Shown here in pieces: positions 41,141 to 53,000 of a DNA stretch of 64,000 nucleotides. This DNA comes from Anseranas semipalmata. Taxonomy: Eukaryota > Chordata > Aves > Anseriformes > Anseranatidae. How positions within the stretch are numbered: the stretch's first letter is position 1; each line of letters opens with the position of its first letter. The stretch is from NCBI GenBank assembly GCA_013399115.1, contig VXAA01003401.1:562007-626006 (forward strand). The letters are read 5' to 3'. Position numbers and translations under genes: made by a program. The notes under the pieces are model-generated. The model was not told the origin of the DNA. It searched no databases and saw only the letters and a list, made by a program, of their open reading frames with translations.

Positions 41141-43427
41141 AGGCTTTTCTCTTTGAAATTGGCAGAACTAACTGTGCTCATATACACAGGGAATAGGTCC
41201 AGTGAAGAAGAGGGAGCAGCTGCAGACTAAAACCACACAATAAAGGTTTCCCTCCTCTCAGGACATGCTAAGTGCTACTACCTTGGAATAAAACAGGTAT
41301 GAATTGAAGATCTTCAGCAGCACCATACAAAATCAGGCTGTAAGCACTGAAAAAAGTACTTACAATTAACAACTTTTTCTTGTGATGGCAAGCCTCCTAA
41401 GAGGGATGCAGGTAGGAGATATGTGTGGGAGGCTGGGTACGTAAATTACTCTACAGAATCTAATCAGGTGTCCAGTTGATGAAAAAAGCAAATATATTGG
41501 CATGAAAATAGAGGCTAGTTCTTTATTACTTCACACTGAATTTCTCACTGCTATAATGCTGTTCCATTTTCTATTTTTGGAGTGTCTAACTGCATCACCT
41601 CTGGAGAGCCTCACTGTTTTCCCTATCTGTCCCTGGGTGCATGGATCTATAACCTCCGGAAGTTCACCTGCTTAGCATAAATAATAGCATTTCTACTCAA
41701 GCAAATGGAGCTTTGCAGGTTTAAATCAGCTGGAGCAACGTCTCTTTAAATGTCAGACTTAGCACATTTTCTAGGACTTTTTCATATGAGAAAGAATAAC
41801 ACTACCCAGACATGTCAAAGTGTATTACCTAAACATCAGGTTTGTTAAATGAATGGCAATCATTAAAGAATGCTGTACCAGACCAAGGACATGTATTTTT
41901 ATCACTTAACCAATGAGGTCAATAGAGCTCTTGATAAGGATATCTTATTTCTTAAAGAAAGGAGGAAAATATCAGAAGAAAAAAAAAAAAGAACAAGATG
42001 TGTGGAAGTGGGCACTGAGCAACAAGACATCTACCGTTAAAATAAAACCTAGTTCATTATTTTTTATGACTTTTATTATGTTTACTGGAGGGTGCAGCCC
42101 AATTGAACTCATTAATTTGGCAATTATACAGAAAAAGAAAAAAGGGCCTTGGGCTTTGACTTGCATCCAAACTGCCTCAAATAACAGAAACTACTTCAGC
42201 ATATCAGCTTTTAAAGGGTGAGTGGGAAGTAGAGAAGGCAGTAAATTCACAGAACATCTACCAACATAGATGCATGAAGGGGAGGAGAGAAGGGAAGGGA
42301 AGGTAAGGGACTTCATTCAGTGGCTTTTCTGCTTTAATGGCCTTAAAAACAATTGAGATGAGAATATCACGTATTTATTTTGTAAGGATGTGTTCATTTT
42401 ATGAAATTCTCTCATGCCTCTTATTAGTAAATGCTCCAAAGTGTTGAAAACACAATTTATTCCATTTTTCTTCCTGGATTTCTTTTACTAACCTTTACTA
42501 TTTCCTTACTTCTCCCTCTCCCTTTCCGTATTATCCCTCTCCATGCTGCAGCATTAGAAATAGATTGCCCATCAGATATATGACAGGTCTGGGAAAAGTT
42601 GTTAAGGCAGCACCATTATCACCAATTACAAAACTTTGGACCCACAATTTTCGTCTACGACTCATGAATATTTCACACAAGTATCTTGACAAAAGGCCAA
42701 ATTGCCTTGGTTGGCAGGGAAAGTCTATGGGCATTGGGTGCACAAACACAAGCTGTGAAAATAAAAAGGAATAATTTGGCATCTGTTGCACATATTAGGA
42801 AGTGTTTGGAGCAGCACTCTCTGGCAGGGACTTCCAAACCTGCCATGCAGTGACGCACATTTGTGCAGTGAAATGGTTGAAATATACACTGACTTTTAGC
42901 AACGAGTGTGGTGAATATGAAACAGCTTCTGCACCTCCCAGTGTTGCTGCCCAGAATTAACACTACATTTACTATCCCAGCCAAAGATTCCTCTGAATCA
43001 TCTTAGCAGAGGCTTCTGCATGTTATCTTGAGGATGCAAACTCTCATGTTCTAAGAAGACTTTTTACGGCATAGTTAGTGCCAGTATAAGCCATTGACTA
43101 TCCTCAAGAGTCAACTGCTTGAGAATCAAATGAAAGAAGAGAACTGGAAGATGTTCCAAGACTAGGAAACTCAGAAAGCCATGACTAAATGAGCTGGTTA
43201 CTGGGAGACTGTTTCATCACCCGCTGACCCCACTGCCGTTACTGAAGTAGATATTTTATTCAGGGTTCTTAGCAGAGGGGCCATTTCACATCTGTATCCC
43301 ACTCGCGAGATAACAGGCTACAGTCAGATACTGACTCAGAACAGAAACAGTCACCCTATGACATTCAGGCAAGGAAATGACACCAGTAGGTGGTGGAAAA
43401 TAAGTAGTGTACTGGCAGTTTACTTAC

Positions 43428-43476
43428 TCTGGGGATGATTCCGGGGTTAAATTGGACATCTCCTCTGGTGTAGGTA
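43428..43476 (-). CDS. BRSK2: BRSK2 49-nt exon (PTPEEMSNLTPESSP)
   Basis: The exon starts with TA (completing Val), encodes PTPEEMSNLTPESSP, and ends with GA (the first two bases of Glu). It links the basic RFHRRKLQ block to the KA1-like domain and is the same peptide as in mammalian BRSK2. The donor is CCAGA then GTAAGT. The acceptor AG is preceded by TGCATGCATGGGC rather than directly by pyrimidines. At 49 nt the exon is not a multiple of three, so skipping it would shift the frame and remove the KA1 domain. It is too short to be found by ORF length and was located by phase and homology. Confidence 0.96.
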
Positions 43477-43634
43477 CTGCCCATGCATGCATAGCCAAAG
43501 AGAGGGAGGGAGAAAAGAAATCGATGAATCAGTACACCTTCCTTTTTCTGCTTCTATATCAATGAAAGAATTCTGACATTGCACCCTCTTTCATTTGCTC
43601 ATTGCCTCATTGTACATTTGGACAGGGTACTCAC
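43477..43634 (-). other. short BRSK2 intron (158 nt)
   Basis: This is an unusually short intron between the Pro-rich exon and the 49-nt exon. On the minus strand it shows, in order, donor GTGAGT, a possible branch point TACTGAT (plus 43528-43534), a pyrimidine tract (plus 43497-43520), then TGCATGCATGGGCAG at the acceptor. The GCATGCATG pair lies between the tract and the AG. Confidence 0.9.
43481..43496 (-). promoter_or_regulatory. overlapping GCATG motifs beside the 49-nt exon acceptor
   Basis: The transcript reads TATGCATGCATGGGCAG at the 3' splice site of exon 43428-43476, giving two overlapping GCATG motifs and one full TGCATG. (T)GCATG is the RBFOX binding motif; upstream sites usually repress the following exon. 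The motif is seen directly; its role is inference. Confidence 0.45.
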
Positions 43635-43842
43635 CTTGCAATTTCCGGCGATGGAAGCGAGGAGACCCCAGGAAACTATTCTTGATTGAGTTGAGCCGTG
43701 TCCTCCATGGCATTCCTCCAATGCTGGGGCTGGATGGTGGTGTTGGGTTGGGTGTGCCTGCTGGGCTCTCCTTTGGCGTATGGACAGGTGTCCCCTTGGG
43801 GGTAGGGAGGGGACTTCCCCTTGGAGAGGGGTGAGGGGTGAC
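43635..43842 (-). CDS. BRSK2: BRSK2 exon: Pro-rich spacer and [19 protein letters not shown] block
   Basis: This 208-nt exon encodes 69 residues plus the first base of the next Val codon. It starts [17 protein letters not shown], continues through repeated TP and SP sites ([19 protein letters not shown]), and ends with the basic block [19 protein letters not shown]. The order and wording match mammalian BRSK2 closely, with conservative changes such as SIGGMPWRT for SVGGVPWRA. The TP/SP density suggests proline-directed phosphorylation (inference). The proximal acceptor is CATCATACAG before 43842; the donor is TTGCAAG then GTGAGT. The frame stays open upstream of this acceptor, which suggests a longer alternative exon, listed separately. 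A second frame is also open here but is a shadow. Confidence 0.96.
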
Positions 43843-44217
43843 CTGTATGATGGGGATAGATTTGGTGCTTGGATCAGTACTAGAAGGGAGTAATCTAACA
43901 GGAGACATAGGGTTGGTCTGCAATTTAGGAACAGCCAGCTGCGGGTTAAAGCCAGCAGCAGGCGTGCGGCCCTGAGCGTTCTGCACAGGGGTGTTCTGGG
44001 AAGAGGGGGCGCTGGTATTGCTGGAAGGGAGCGGGTTGGATTTAGTAGACTGGAGTGGTTTTTCGGCCAATTTGCTCTTGGATGGCAAAGTCTGCGTCTT
44101 TGGGTTGGGCTGAAGTGCTGGCTTTGGTTGGAGTACATGTCCAGGCCTGGAGGCGTTCCTACAAGCATCAGGGTCCAAGGAGACTTGGGGTCGGGGAGAG
44201 AAAGGGAGGTCGGAGGT
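43843..44217 (-). CDS. BRSK2: candidate alternative 5' extension of the BRSK2 spacer exon
   Basis: Directly upstream of the exon at 43635-43842 the same frame stays open for 375 nt (125 codons), up to a possible acceptor CCCCCCTCAG ending at 44218. The first in-frame stop upstream lies at 44248-44250. The encoded stretch is rich in Pro, Ser, Thr, Asn and Lys and contains DLPFSPRP near its start and [10 protein letters not shown] about 45 residues in. KTQTLPS is in the spacer of the paralogue BRSK1 as I remember it, which favours real coding sequence retained from the common ancestor. Because the upstream exon ends in phase 0, splicing to 44217 keeps the frame. Against it: another frame is open across the same region, mammalian BRSK2 as I recall it starts this exon at VTPHPS, and no transcript evidence is available here. 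Confidence 0.5.
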
Positions 44218-47200
44218 CTGAGGGGGGATGAAGAACTTTCTGATAGGCTACGAGACAGACGCAGAGTGTCCATGCACATCAAAACAGTGAAATACGCATA
44301 GAGCGGGCGAGCAGAGAAAGGAAAGTCAGAATAAAATCCATCCGAGTCACAAAGATGCATCATGTCACAAGGAGACACAAGAGATGGAGGTGAAGGGGTA
44401 GTGAGGGGGGGGGATTTTGCAAAGAAACAAAAACGAACAAACAAACAAAAAACAAAAAAAAAGACATGCAGTTAGCTGGGAACACAGCATAATCAACAAC
44501 AGCAGCAGCGGCAGCAGCAAGAACAACAGTGTCATAACAGGCTTCATCATATTAACCAACCACGTGTCAGCAAAGGAAAACAATGGAAAGAAAAGTAAAA
44601 CAAAGGAAAAGTAAAAAAAAAAAAAACGAACAAAATGAAAGAAAGTAACCAAGAAAAAAGAAGAGAGAAATGCCATCTCTCTGGGATTGTTCTGATTGCC
44701 CTGCAGTGAGAGAAGCACAATGCCGTAGGGAGGGAAAGGGAAGAAGAACCACTCAAGCCACAGACAAATTGAGATGTGCCAAGAATGGGACCACCTCTTT
44801 CAGCTCAAAGTGCCCATGTGCAAACCCAGTGGAGAGATGAAACTCAAAACAGGTGTGTGATACATACGGAGTGGTAGGCGATACACATAGGTTACTGCAC
44901 ACACTGGTCAGAACCTCTGTCCCTCCTCTTTACCCCTGACTCTGGCTAATGTGCACATCATTGTAGCCATCCTTGCAGAAAGAGGGGGAAAAGGGAGAGC
45001 GATGCCATGTTGGCATCCGCCCTCCTCCCCTGGCCTGGACGGTTAAACCGCTCAGCATCCGCTCGGGGACTTCAGAGCACGCAACACCAAGAGGAAAACA
45101 TGAACTCAGGTTGGTGTTTAATTTGTGAACAGCTATAGCAAAAATTTCAGAGAGGCCTGGAAAATCCATTTATCTGGGAGGAGATATTTCCCCTCAGACT
45201 TTAAGCTTCCCCTGCAACATCCCTCATGCCATCAGAGGACAGCTTGATAATCAGGATTTCTGTCATAAAGTCACAGCAATATTTGATGTTAAGTCCCAGT
45301 TCTGTGGAGGGGTAGGGGAGAACCACTGTTTGTAAGATACAGTTTAAAAAAGAAAAAGACAATCAAAGTTCATAATCCATCACTGAGCTATCAAAAATGG
45401 GATTATGAATGTTTTTTTTTCCCAAACAATAGCATTTATACATGTTACAAGCATTTTGGGAAACTCTTCATATGGAGTCAGTGAACAGCAATACACAGAC
45501 TTGGGAGGATAGAAGTCTTTTCAAGGGAGAGTGGCAAGTAAATTCATTTTGAAAACAAAAATAATGTCCTTACAAAATATTGCTGTAAACACCTTAGATT
45601 ACAAGTACTGGCAGAATTGTAAAAATAGAGATTACTGCTCCAGCTCTTTAGCTCTGGTCTGCATTCACATTCTGATTTTTATAAATTATTAACTATTATA
45701 AATTATTTATCACCTTTATTATTATTTTTTATACATTCTGAACACCTAGAAGCTCTAATCAGGCACTGTCCAGAGATGCCACGTAAAGGTAACCTTGCCT
45801 CAATTGTCAGGTAAGCGCACTCACTACTAAGTTAACTTTCTGGGTTTGATGGATTAACACAATGCTGCCATATTTATAAAATGCAGAGATGTATTTAAAG
45901 CAATGTTTAAAATGGTCTGCATCAAAGCTTTCTAATGACTTTAAAGAACTTAGGGTTAGGCCACTTAAAATTAAAAGAAAATCATTACATCAAAATATTT
46001 GTATTATTATTAGAATTGTAAAGTTAAAATCAAGCCTTCTATTTTGGTCAATTCTGATCAACAATGAGAAAGGAAGGGGAAAAGATGAAGAAAGTGGTTA
46101 ATTTATGGAAGTTGCTATCAGCATCTCACTATTAACCATTTGCAAATGATTCCAGTGGATAAAAGTCAAAGACTATTGATTGCAAATGTTTCCTTGCAAT
46201 TTTTATATCATATGAGTACGACGGTTTGAGAAACACCTTTGAAAGACATGAAGTTGAATTAAACTCCCACTTAAGCCATTATGAATCTCTAGGACACCCT
46301 TAATTACCACATTTCCAATAACATAACAAAGAACAAGATTAGCTCTGTCTTTCAGCTGGTGCAATGGGGAACTCCATTAGCAAGTTCTTGTGAGATTTAA
46401 CAACTCTTACTTGCCGTTGAATTCAATTCCTCATAGAACTTTACCTAAGCAGTGCATACAGTGAAATGTGTATTTGCTTTTTAAAGTATATTCTCTTTCA
46501 ATAATCTAAGGTGCTATTAGAAGCATAGGTAAGGACTTAAAAAGAAATAAATGATTTTTATTCCAACATTACCTTTTAAGCCACAAATGTGACCTGCCTT
46601 AAAATGGTTATGATCTGCTGAAAATGCCATCTGGCTGTTAAATCTCTTTGAAGACTATTTAATCAACTGCCTATTAAGTAGTAATGTTAAGATACAGCAA
46701 CTATGGAACAGATCTTGTCATCCTTATTCTTTGATGTAGTCCTACTGAGATGTCAGAAATTGATCCCAAGAGATCAATTAATGAGATCAAGTCTAAGGTT
46801 TGCAGCTCTGGATGCTTATTTTGTGCACAAAACTGCTTTTGTTCTTTTTCATTACATTCTGCAGTGGCATAAGAGTTCTTAGACATCTGCTTTGTTCCAC
46901 TGCCATCCAGGAGGTCCCAGTGCAGAAACAAGGAAGGAAAGGAAATGGGTCTTCACTGTTTCCTGGCATGTTAAAGACACAGGAGAGACTGCAAACCTAT
47001 TTATGCCAGTTGCAAAATAGGGTAACAATTGATAGGAACCCAGAATATGTTTCAGAAAACAGTTCAATCAAGCAAGGAGTTGGAAGCCTTACTAGCCTGC
47101 AAACTTACACTTGATTGTGTATTCATGTGTAAGAATTACACGTTATTGGGGAATTACGATTTTAAATATTTGGAATACTGATGTTATCTTCATATAGGTA

Positions 47201-48156
47201 AGAGCAGATCCATAGGTGTAGCCATACCCTAAAACATGGAATATATGTATGTCCAATGGGGGATGGCACCTTCTCAGGAATTCCTGAAAAGTAAGTGGAA
47301 AACCTCCAAAGACTCTGAGCCAGACAATGAGGTACTGTGGACTGTCATAGCCCTACAGACTTTATTATAAGATCCAGCCTTTTCTAAGGACTGAAGTCCT
47401 GAAGTGACAAAGTTGACCTTGCCAGACACTAGGAATACTCACTCTTTTCCTGAAGAAGTTACCAAGGTAGAGGTAGGCCTCTGTCATTGCACTTAGAAAC
47501 GGTAATAACTTTGCAACAGATGTCCTATCAACTACATTTTGATCAGCTGAGTATCAGTATTAGTTGAATATCAGTATTTGGTTGACTCTAATCAAATAAG
47601 GGCCTGTGGATGTACCTTATTTATAGGGTTTGAGTGTTCTCATCTTAATTAGTCAACTTCTTACTTTCCCTTTATATTTGCTGGTCCTCAAATTTATAAA
47701 ACTTATTTTGTCTTCCTTTCTAATCCAAGCTATTCTGTGGCAAACTGAATCAAGTTGATTGTAGCCAGCATGGCTTGGTGCTCTACTGTGACTTGATTGA
47801 AAGTAGCTGTGAAACGGTTCCTGATATATGGTCTGAAACCATACCGTACAGACCTCAGCTGGATATGGCAGCGTTTAGTCATAGTGATGTTATTCAATGC
47901 ACTTATGAAATTGAAAAAGGACAGGGGCACAGTGAGATCCCTGAAGTACCTCCAACAGTGCAGGGAAAACATATGATAAATTCTCTGCTTGGATTTGTAA
48001 ATAACATTTCCCTCACCACCCATGAAAATTTACAAGCTGCCAAGGAAAAACAAAACATCCCAGCTAAGAGCCACAGCTCTGCAGCAACAGATGTCGAAAA
48101 GCATCAAGCATGTGTGAGTGAATTGGACCAACGGATCTTGAAGCAGCACCACTTAC
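44218..48156 (-). other. BRSK2 intron, about 3.9 kb
   Basis: The part nearest the downstream exon is unusual: a G9 run near 44404-44412, CAACAACAGCAGCAGCGGC-type triplets near 44491-44520, and A-rich tracts near 44440-44460 and 44612-44626. The rest is AT-rich unique sequence. No exon or transposon was recognised. If only the proximal acceptor at 43842 is used, the intron extends down to 43843. Confidence 0.65.
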
Positions 48157-48217
48157 CCTTGGACTGCTGAGAGGACTGGTGGAGAGGCCAGACGAAGCTC
48201 CGCTGATTGACCGAGAC
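48157..48217 (-). CDS. BRSK2: BRSK2 exon: Ser-rich SRSISGASSG segment
   Basis: This small 61-nt exon encodes SRSISGASSGLSTSPLSSPR, preceded by one base (G) that completes the Arg codon begun in the upstream exon. It is the Ser-rich start of the phosphorylated spacer shared by BRSK1 and BRSK2, and the RSxS pattern is a plausible basophilic kinase or 14-3-3 type site (inference). The acceptor is CCATTCAG with a good pyrimidine tract, and the donor is CCAAGG then GTAAGT, so the exon ends in phase 0. That matters for the next exon: phase-0 exit permits joining either to the proximal acceptor at 43842 or to the distal acceptor proposed at 44217 without a frameshift. It is too short to appear as an ORF by itself; the call rests on sequence and phase. 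Confidence 0.95.
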
Positions 48218-49566
48218 CTGAATGGACACAATAAGGAAAAAGGTCCTCAGAAAACCAAGTCATAACCCTGAACACCAGCCACTGCAGGCACAGGCATGAA
48301 GTGAGGAGAAGGAGGGAGGCTGTCACTGGAAAAGCACATGACTCTTTCCTCTCACTACTGTCAGATTTTTCAGTTGTCCTACCCTCAAAACAAATAAGAA
48401 ATGCTGCTTGCTCAAGGAGGATACTAGAATCCCTTTTCATTAAGGGAGTTGCTACCTTCCTTTGGCCATCAAGCACATGGAAACTACCACATCTGACCTG
48501 TGCAAGCTGAACTGCTGAATTCAAAAGGGACTGTCAAGACATTCATGCTGGTGCTGAGATTCTCCTCTGCGCAGTGCTGGTAGACACAGAATGAGACGTT
48601 CTCTGTCACAAGCAACACGGAAAGCCACCGTGTGTACAAGGCACAAAGGTAGGGGATTCCTCCAGATATTAAGGAAAAAATCAGATCTCCATGACCAAGA
48701 TACATGATCATTTCCTATGCAATAACTTTCCACTGAAAGCAAAGCTCACATTGGCTTAAGCCTTTCCAACTTCTCACTGATGGATTTCACAGCTCTCCTC
48801 TCCAGTAAGATTTCCTGCTGTTGCATTAAACAAACCAGGTCTTCTCTATGGATAACTAGTTCTGCTGTTGCTGATGACTTCACTAATAACAGGATAACAG
48901 CCCAGGTGCCCTCAAAAAGAGGCTAGTCAACAGAGAATAAACTGTCCTACTTGCTGACAAGGTCACCTGTATTGTAATGCTCTTATGCTCTCCAGCAAAG
49001 GCTACCTATGAAAAATGTCAGCTGCAGACAACAAAACATATGAATGTGTTATGCTGAACATACTGAAAGGGCAAATACACAACCATTTCAGCAGAACAAC
49101 TTCCCAGGAGGTGGGCTGCCCATTACAAAAAAAAAAACCCTCTGTATGACTAAATAAGTAAGCCCCAGAGGCAGCTGCTTTCTATCCTTTTTAAATAGAA
49201 AGAAAGTTGTCTGGAAGACTGAAACATCTTACAGGACAGGACTTGGCTAAGAACTTAGTTGGTCAACAACCACCATGCAACATGTCAATTTAGCAAAACT
49301 ACCAATGTTTCACTTATGCTAAGAGCAGTGAAAGCAATTACATGCCTTCCGGTAACAAACATAAAAAGGTGAAATCCTGTAGATGCTTGGAAAACAGAAT
49401 GCATGTGTGTATGTGTATTCATGCGTGTCTGTGCACGTGTGTGCACATATATATATGTAGAACTGATACAGGTCAGCCAGTTAGTATCAACTTATACATA
49501 ACAGAATATAAAAGAAATTTAGGCCATGAACTGTCTCTGTTTACTGAACTTTTTAATCTGTTATAG

Positions 49567-49590
49567 AATAAAATAAAATAAAATAAAAAT
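49567..49590. repeat. AATAA pentanucleotide repeat
   Basis: Four AATAA-type units in a row (AATAAAATAAAATAAAATAA) form a short microsatellite in the intron. Confidence 0.8.
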
Positions 49591-49845
49591 CAGTTTCTAA
49601 AATGGTCTCCTGGACATATATTCCTAAGTAAACTTGAGTAGCAGCATTATTAAAAAGTGATCTGCATAAGAGGAGATATTTCCAAGGAAAGAAGAGCAAG
49701 TTAAAACTGAACACAATGGTAGGTCCTATTCTCTCTGTTTGCATCCTCTGGAGAAACTACTCACTGATAGCTTTTCTTCTATCTCATTTCAGTTTGCCCA
49801 TCACAGGTAGGTAAAATCCAGAAGACTTGGCAGGCTTTTTTGCCA

Positions 49846-50035
49846 GATTAAATCTAAATTTGCACCATGAAAATCTGGGATCTGGGGCACTCATTCTATG
49901 CAGAATCTCCCCCCTTGTACCCTGACACAGGCTGCCCATCACAGCAGAGCAGACAAAAACTAGAAGCTCAGTCTTGGCATTCTTTTGCATTTGATTAAAC
50001 CTAAATTTGCACCATCACAACCTGGGGCACTCATA
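49846..50035 (+). repeat. two related segments about 146 bp apart
   Basis: ATTAAATCTAAATTTGCACC near 49847 and ATTAAACCTAAATTTGCACC near 49993 match closely. Both are followed by AT, a short variable stretch and CTGGGGCACTCAT. It may be an old local duplication. Confidence 0.65.
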
Positions 50036-53000
50036 AACGTTTACCGAAAGTAGCTTTAAGGGGAGAACTGTCTGCTGCACATTTGATAGGCTATTTTATG
50101 TGTCTGTCCTATAACTGAAGTAGCTGAGTGCGACACAGATGTGTCATGTATAGGAGAAGTCCATTTAGTGAAAATCTTCCTTGTATGAATAATCAGGAAA
50201 AGCTTCTTCCAGACCATAAATTACAAGAGGAGCTTAAAAATTACCTTGCACAAGATTTGGGAGACATTTAGGTGCCCAGAGATGCAGTTAAACACCTACT
50301 TAGGAGTTTAACTTCCAGCAGGAGATGTTCCCACCAACACTTAATTATGGTGGGAAGGTCCTCTCTGACACTCACCTGAATTCCAGGATACTTGATTAAA
50401 AGTTCCAATCTGCTATTTCCTCTTTGCAATCAGATGTTTCCAACAGTCCTGAATTCTCCCCTCCCAACCCCACTGTCTCCTATTTTTTACAAAAAACGAT
50501 CACACACATGGAGGGCAAAACACGGCAGCCCCCCCCTCCCAACTCCCAGTTCCTTATTGGAAGCAATATTTGAAAAAGAGTTGCTGTGTACTGTGTTTTC
50601 ATCCAGCCTAGGAGCCTGAGGTAGGGGACAGAAGAGAGAGTTAGTGTGAAATCCTCCTGGAAATGCATTCAGTATCCACATGATTGCTATCGAACAAACT
50701 TTATTTCTGTTGCTGATTTACATGCAAAATATGTAAGAAGTAGGTCTTATAGCAAATCTTAGTTTGTCCACACTGGAAATTGTATAGAGGAGCAGTGGAA
50801 ATAGTTTAATCACGGGTTAATTTTAAGTGTTGGGGTGAAAAGAGAGTTGTACATTTTCAAAACTTTTCCCTTTTACAAGAGCATGTTGGTATGGAATATG
50901 ACAGACAGACTGAGGAGTTCTTCCCTGCATCTTCTTCAATTTAATAAATCCCCCAGAATTTACCTTTACAAATGTGACACAGTTTCCAAGCTGACTATAA
51001 AAACTCAGAACAGTAGCAGGTTCTATACTCCGGTACAAAAATGCTAACAAGCAAAAATGAGAGATTTTTCCTCCCATCAAGATCATCTTAGCTGGGAAAT
51101 GCTGGAATTGGCTTTAAGAAAAAACACAAACACATGCACTGCTCCTGTATCTCAGAGTCAGGTGGACAGAACTGGGACAGGGCCAAAAGAAAGTAATGAA
51201 AATGTAGTGTTATGCTGAAATGTTGCGATGAAAGAACAGAGAGAATTTAAATCTATATCCCTCTCACCAGAAAATGAAAGTACGAAGCCCTACAGGAAGC
51301 ACATTAGCATGGCAGACCCTGGATGATCTTACATGTGGAAAAAGGGGAAAAATATGAAATCATCTTACATTTATGGCTACAAACTAAGTTTATTTAGTGG
51401 GAAATATCTATTAGTGAGTAACCTCCTAAGAGTCTCTATAGGCATTAAATGTCATTGGAAGTATTAAATCTATAATTATTCCAATAACTTACTACTACAT
51501 GCAACAAACTAGGAAACTATGAGTGTTGTGTGTGACTCATTTTGTTCTGGATTTTGCTTTGCTGTATGCTTGGGCATTAACTCAATGGAAGCCATCAAAA
51601 AATTGTTGAAAAAACAAGCAGAAAAGTTAATGCAGTTGCTCAGAGAAAGAGCATTCCCTCAAACACAATTGCCAGATTTAGGGACGTAAGAAGAGACTTA
51701 AGTCCCATCCAAAGTGACATAACTGCTTTGCCAAGCATGGAGGGAGGAAATAAAAAAATAAACAAATCAGTCTTTAGGGATCTAGACCCAGGTTCTAGGA
51801 AGGAGAAGCTGTAGAGGGCACTCTAAACATAAGGTGAGCACTGAAATCATTGTGGGCTATTCCTCCCATCTCAAAGACTCAAACAATAAGCAGGAGACAT
51901 CTGAGCTATGAAAGAGAGAGGCCAAGCACTGAAAAGAAATGTGCATGTGTGGGTGCAGTCTGTATACGTTATGACTTTATATCTTATTCAATCTATTTGA
52001 TAGTTCAGTTAAAAGGTCCTTTGTTTTAAAGTGAGTTTTTACTCATTTTAGTCAGCTGCTGTCACAGGGGTAGCCATGCAAGGCTCAATTTGTGTTAGAT
52101 CAGTTGATCTCTTACTGATGAAACTGAGGAGCTGGAATCCAGTTTCCAGCTGGTTTAAGAAAAGTGCAGAGTTTGTTTTGAGCTGTAAGAGGTGAAGGGC
52201 TGAAGCCTGACACTGCTGAGGTGTAGGCAGAGAGAGACACAAGACAGAAGACAAGAGCAGCTGACCTGGTAACTGTAGTACACATAGTACATGCACAGAG
52301 CACTTCTATATGGCCCTTCACCCAGATACATTTTCAAGCGCTTTAAACAGTGCATCAGCTAGTATACACCAGTAGGGTATAGAGGCTTCGCAGTCAGCAT
52401 TAAACATCTGGGTCAGATTTGGCATTTCTTTCCTCTTTGAATAACCATCTCACAGAAAATGTTCCTATAGTCAAAGGGGAGTTTGGTACCTTGTTTCAGT
52501 CCCAGCAGAACTTGCTTTCATAGCACAGTTTTACTAGGATGCTGAATACAGCCCTTTAGCTGGTCAAGCTGGAGCCATGCTTCTAAGAAGGGGAGCCTGC
52601 AGCATGCATGCAGCGTGCAGTAATGCATCTGACTTGTGTCCCTGGGTGAAATGCCTTAGAAATTTTGAATTGGTTTGATTCTGTGGGTAGTTTTGAAAGG
52701 CACAGCCAAAATATCCAGCTAATTTTTGTTTGCTTAAAGCATAAATTGGGTGACATTCGATACTCCTCTTTGCCTGCTCACTCAAGTAAAAATAAAAAGT
52801 CATGAACTATAGTTCAGGGTATGAAACCCCTGAAAACTACCTGAATTAATAAGCAACGGTGAGCATTCCGGCATTGTGTATTACAATGTTTCATTGCTTT
52901 TGCTCTTGGGTGTCCAGAAGATACAAACTGCGCTTCCTTCCTCCCTGAAGTTGATCTAGGGAATAAGAATAGACTACCTCTAATGCTACTCTGTCTTAAA

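Noticed and set aside
43599..44444. 281-codon open frame on the minus strand overlapping the Pro-rich exon
   Set aside because: It is a different frame from the BRSK2 exon. Its translation has no recognisable domain, while the other frame matches BRSK2 exactly, so it is a shadow of C-rich, stop-poor sequence.
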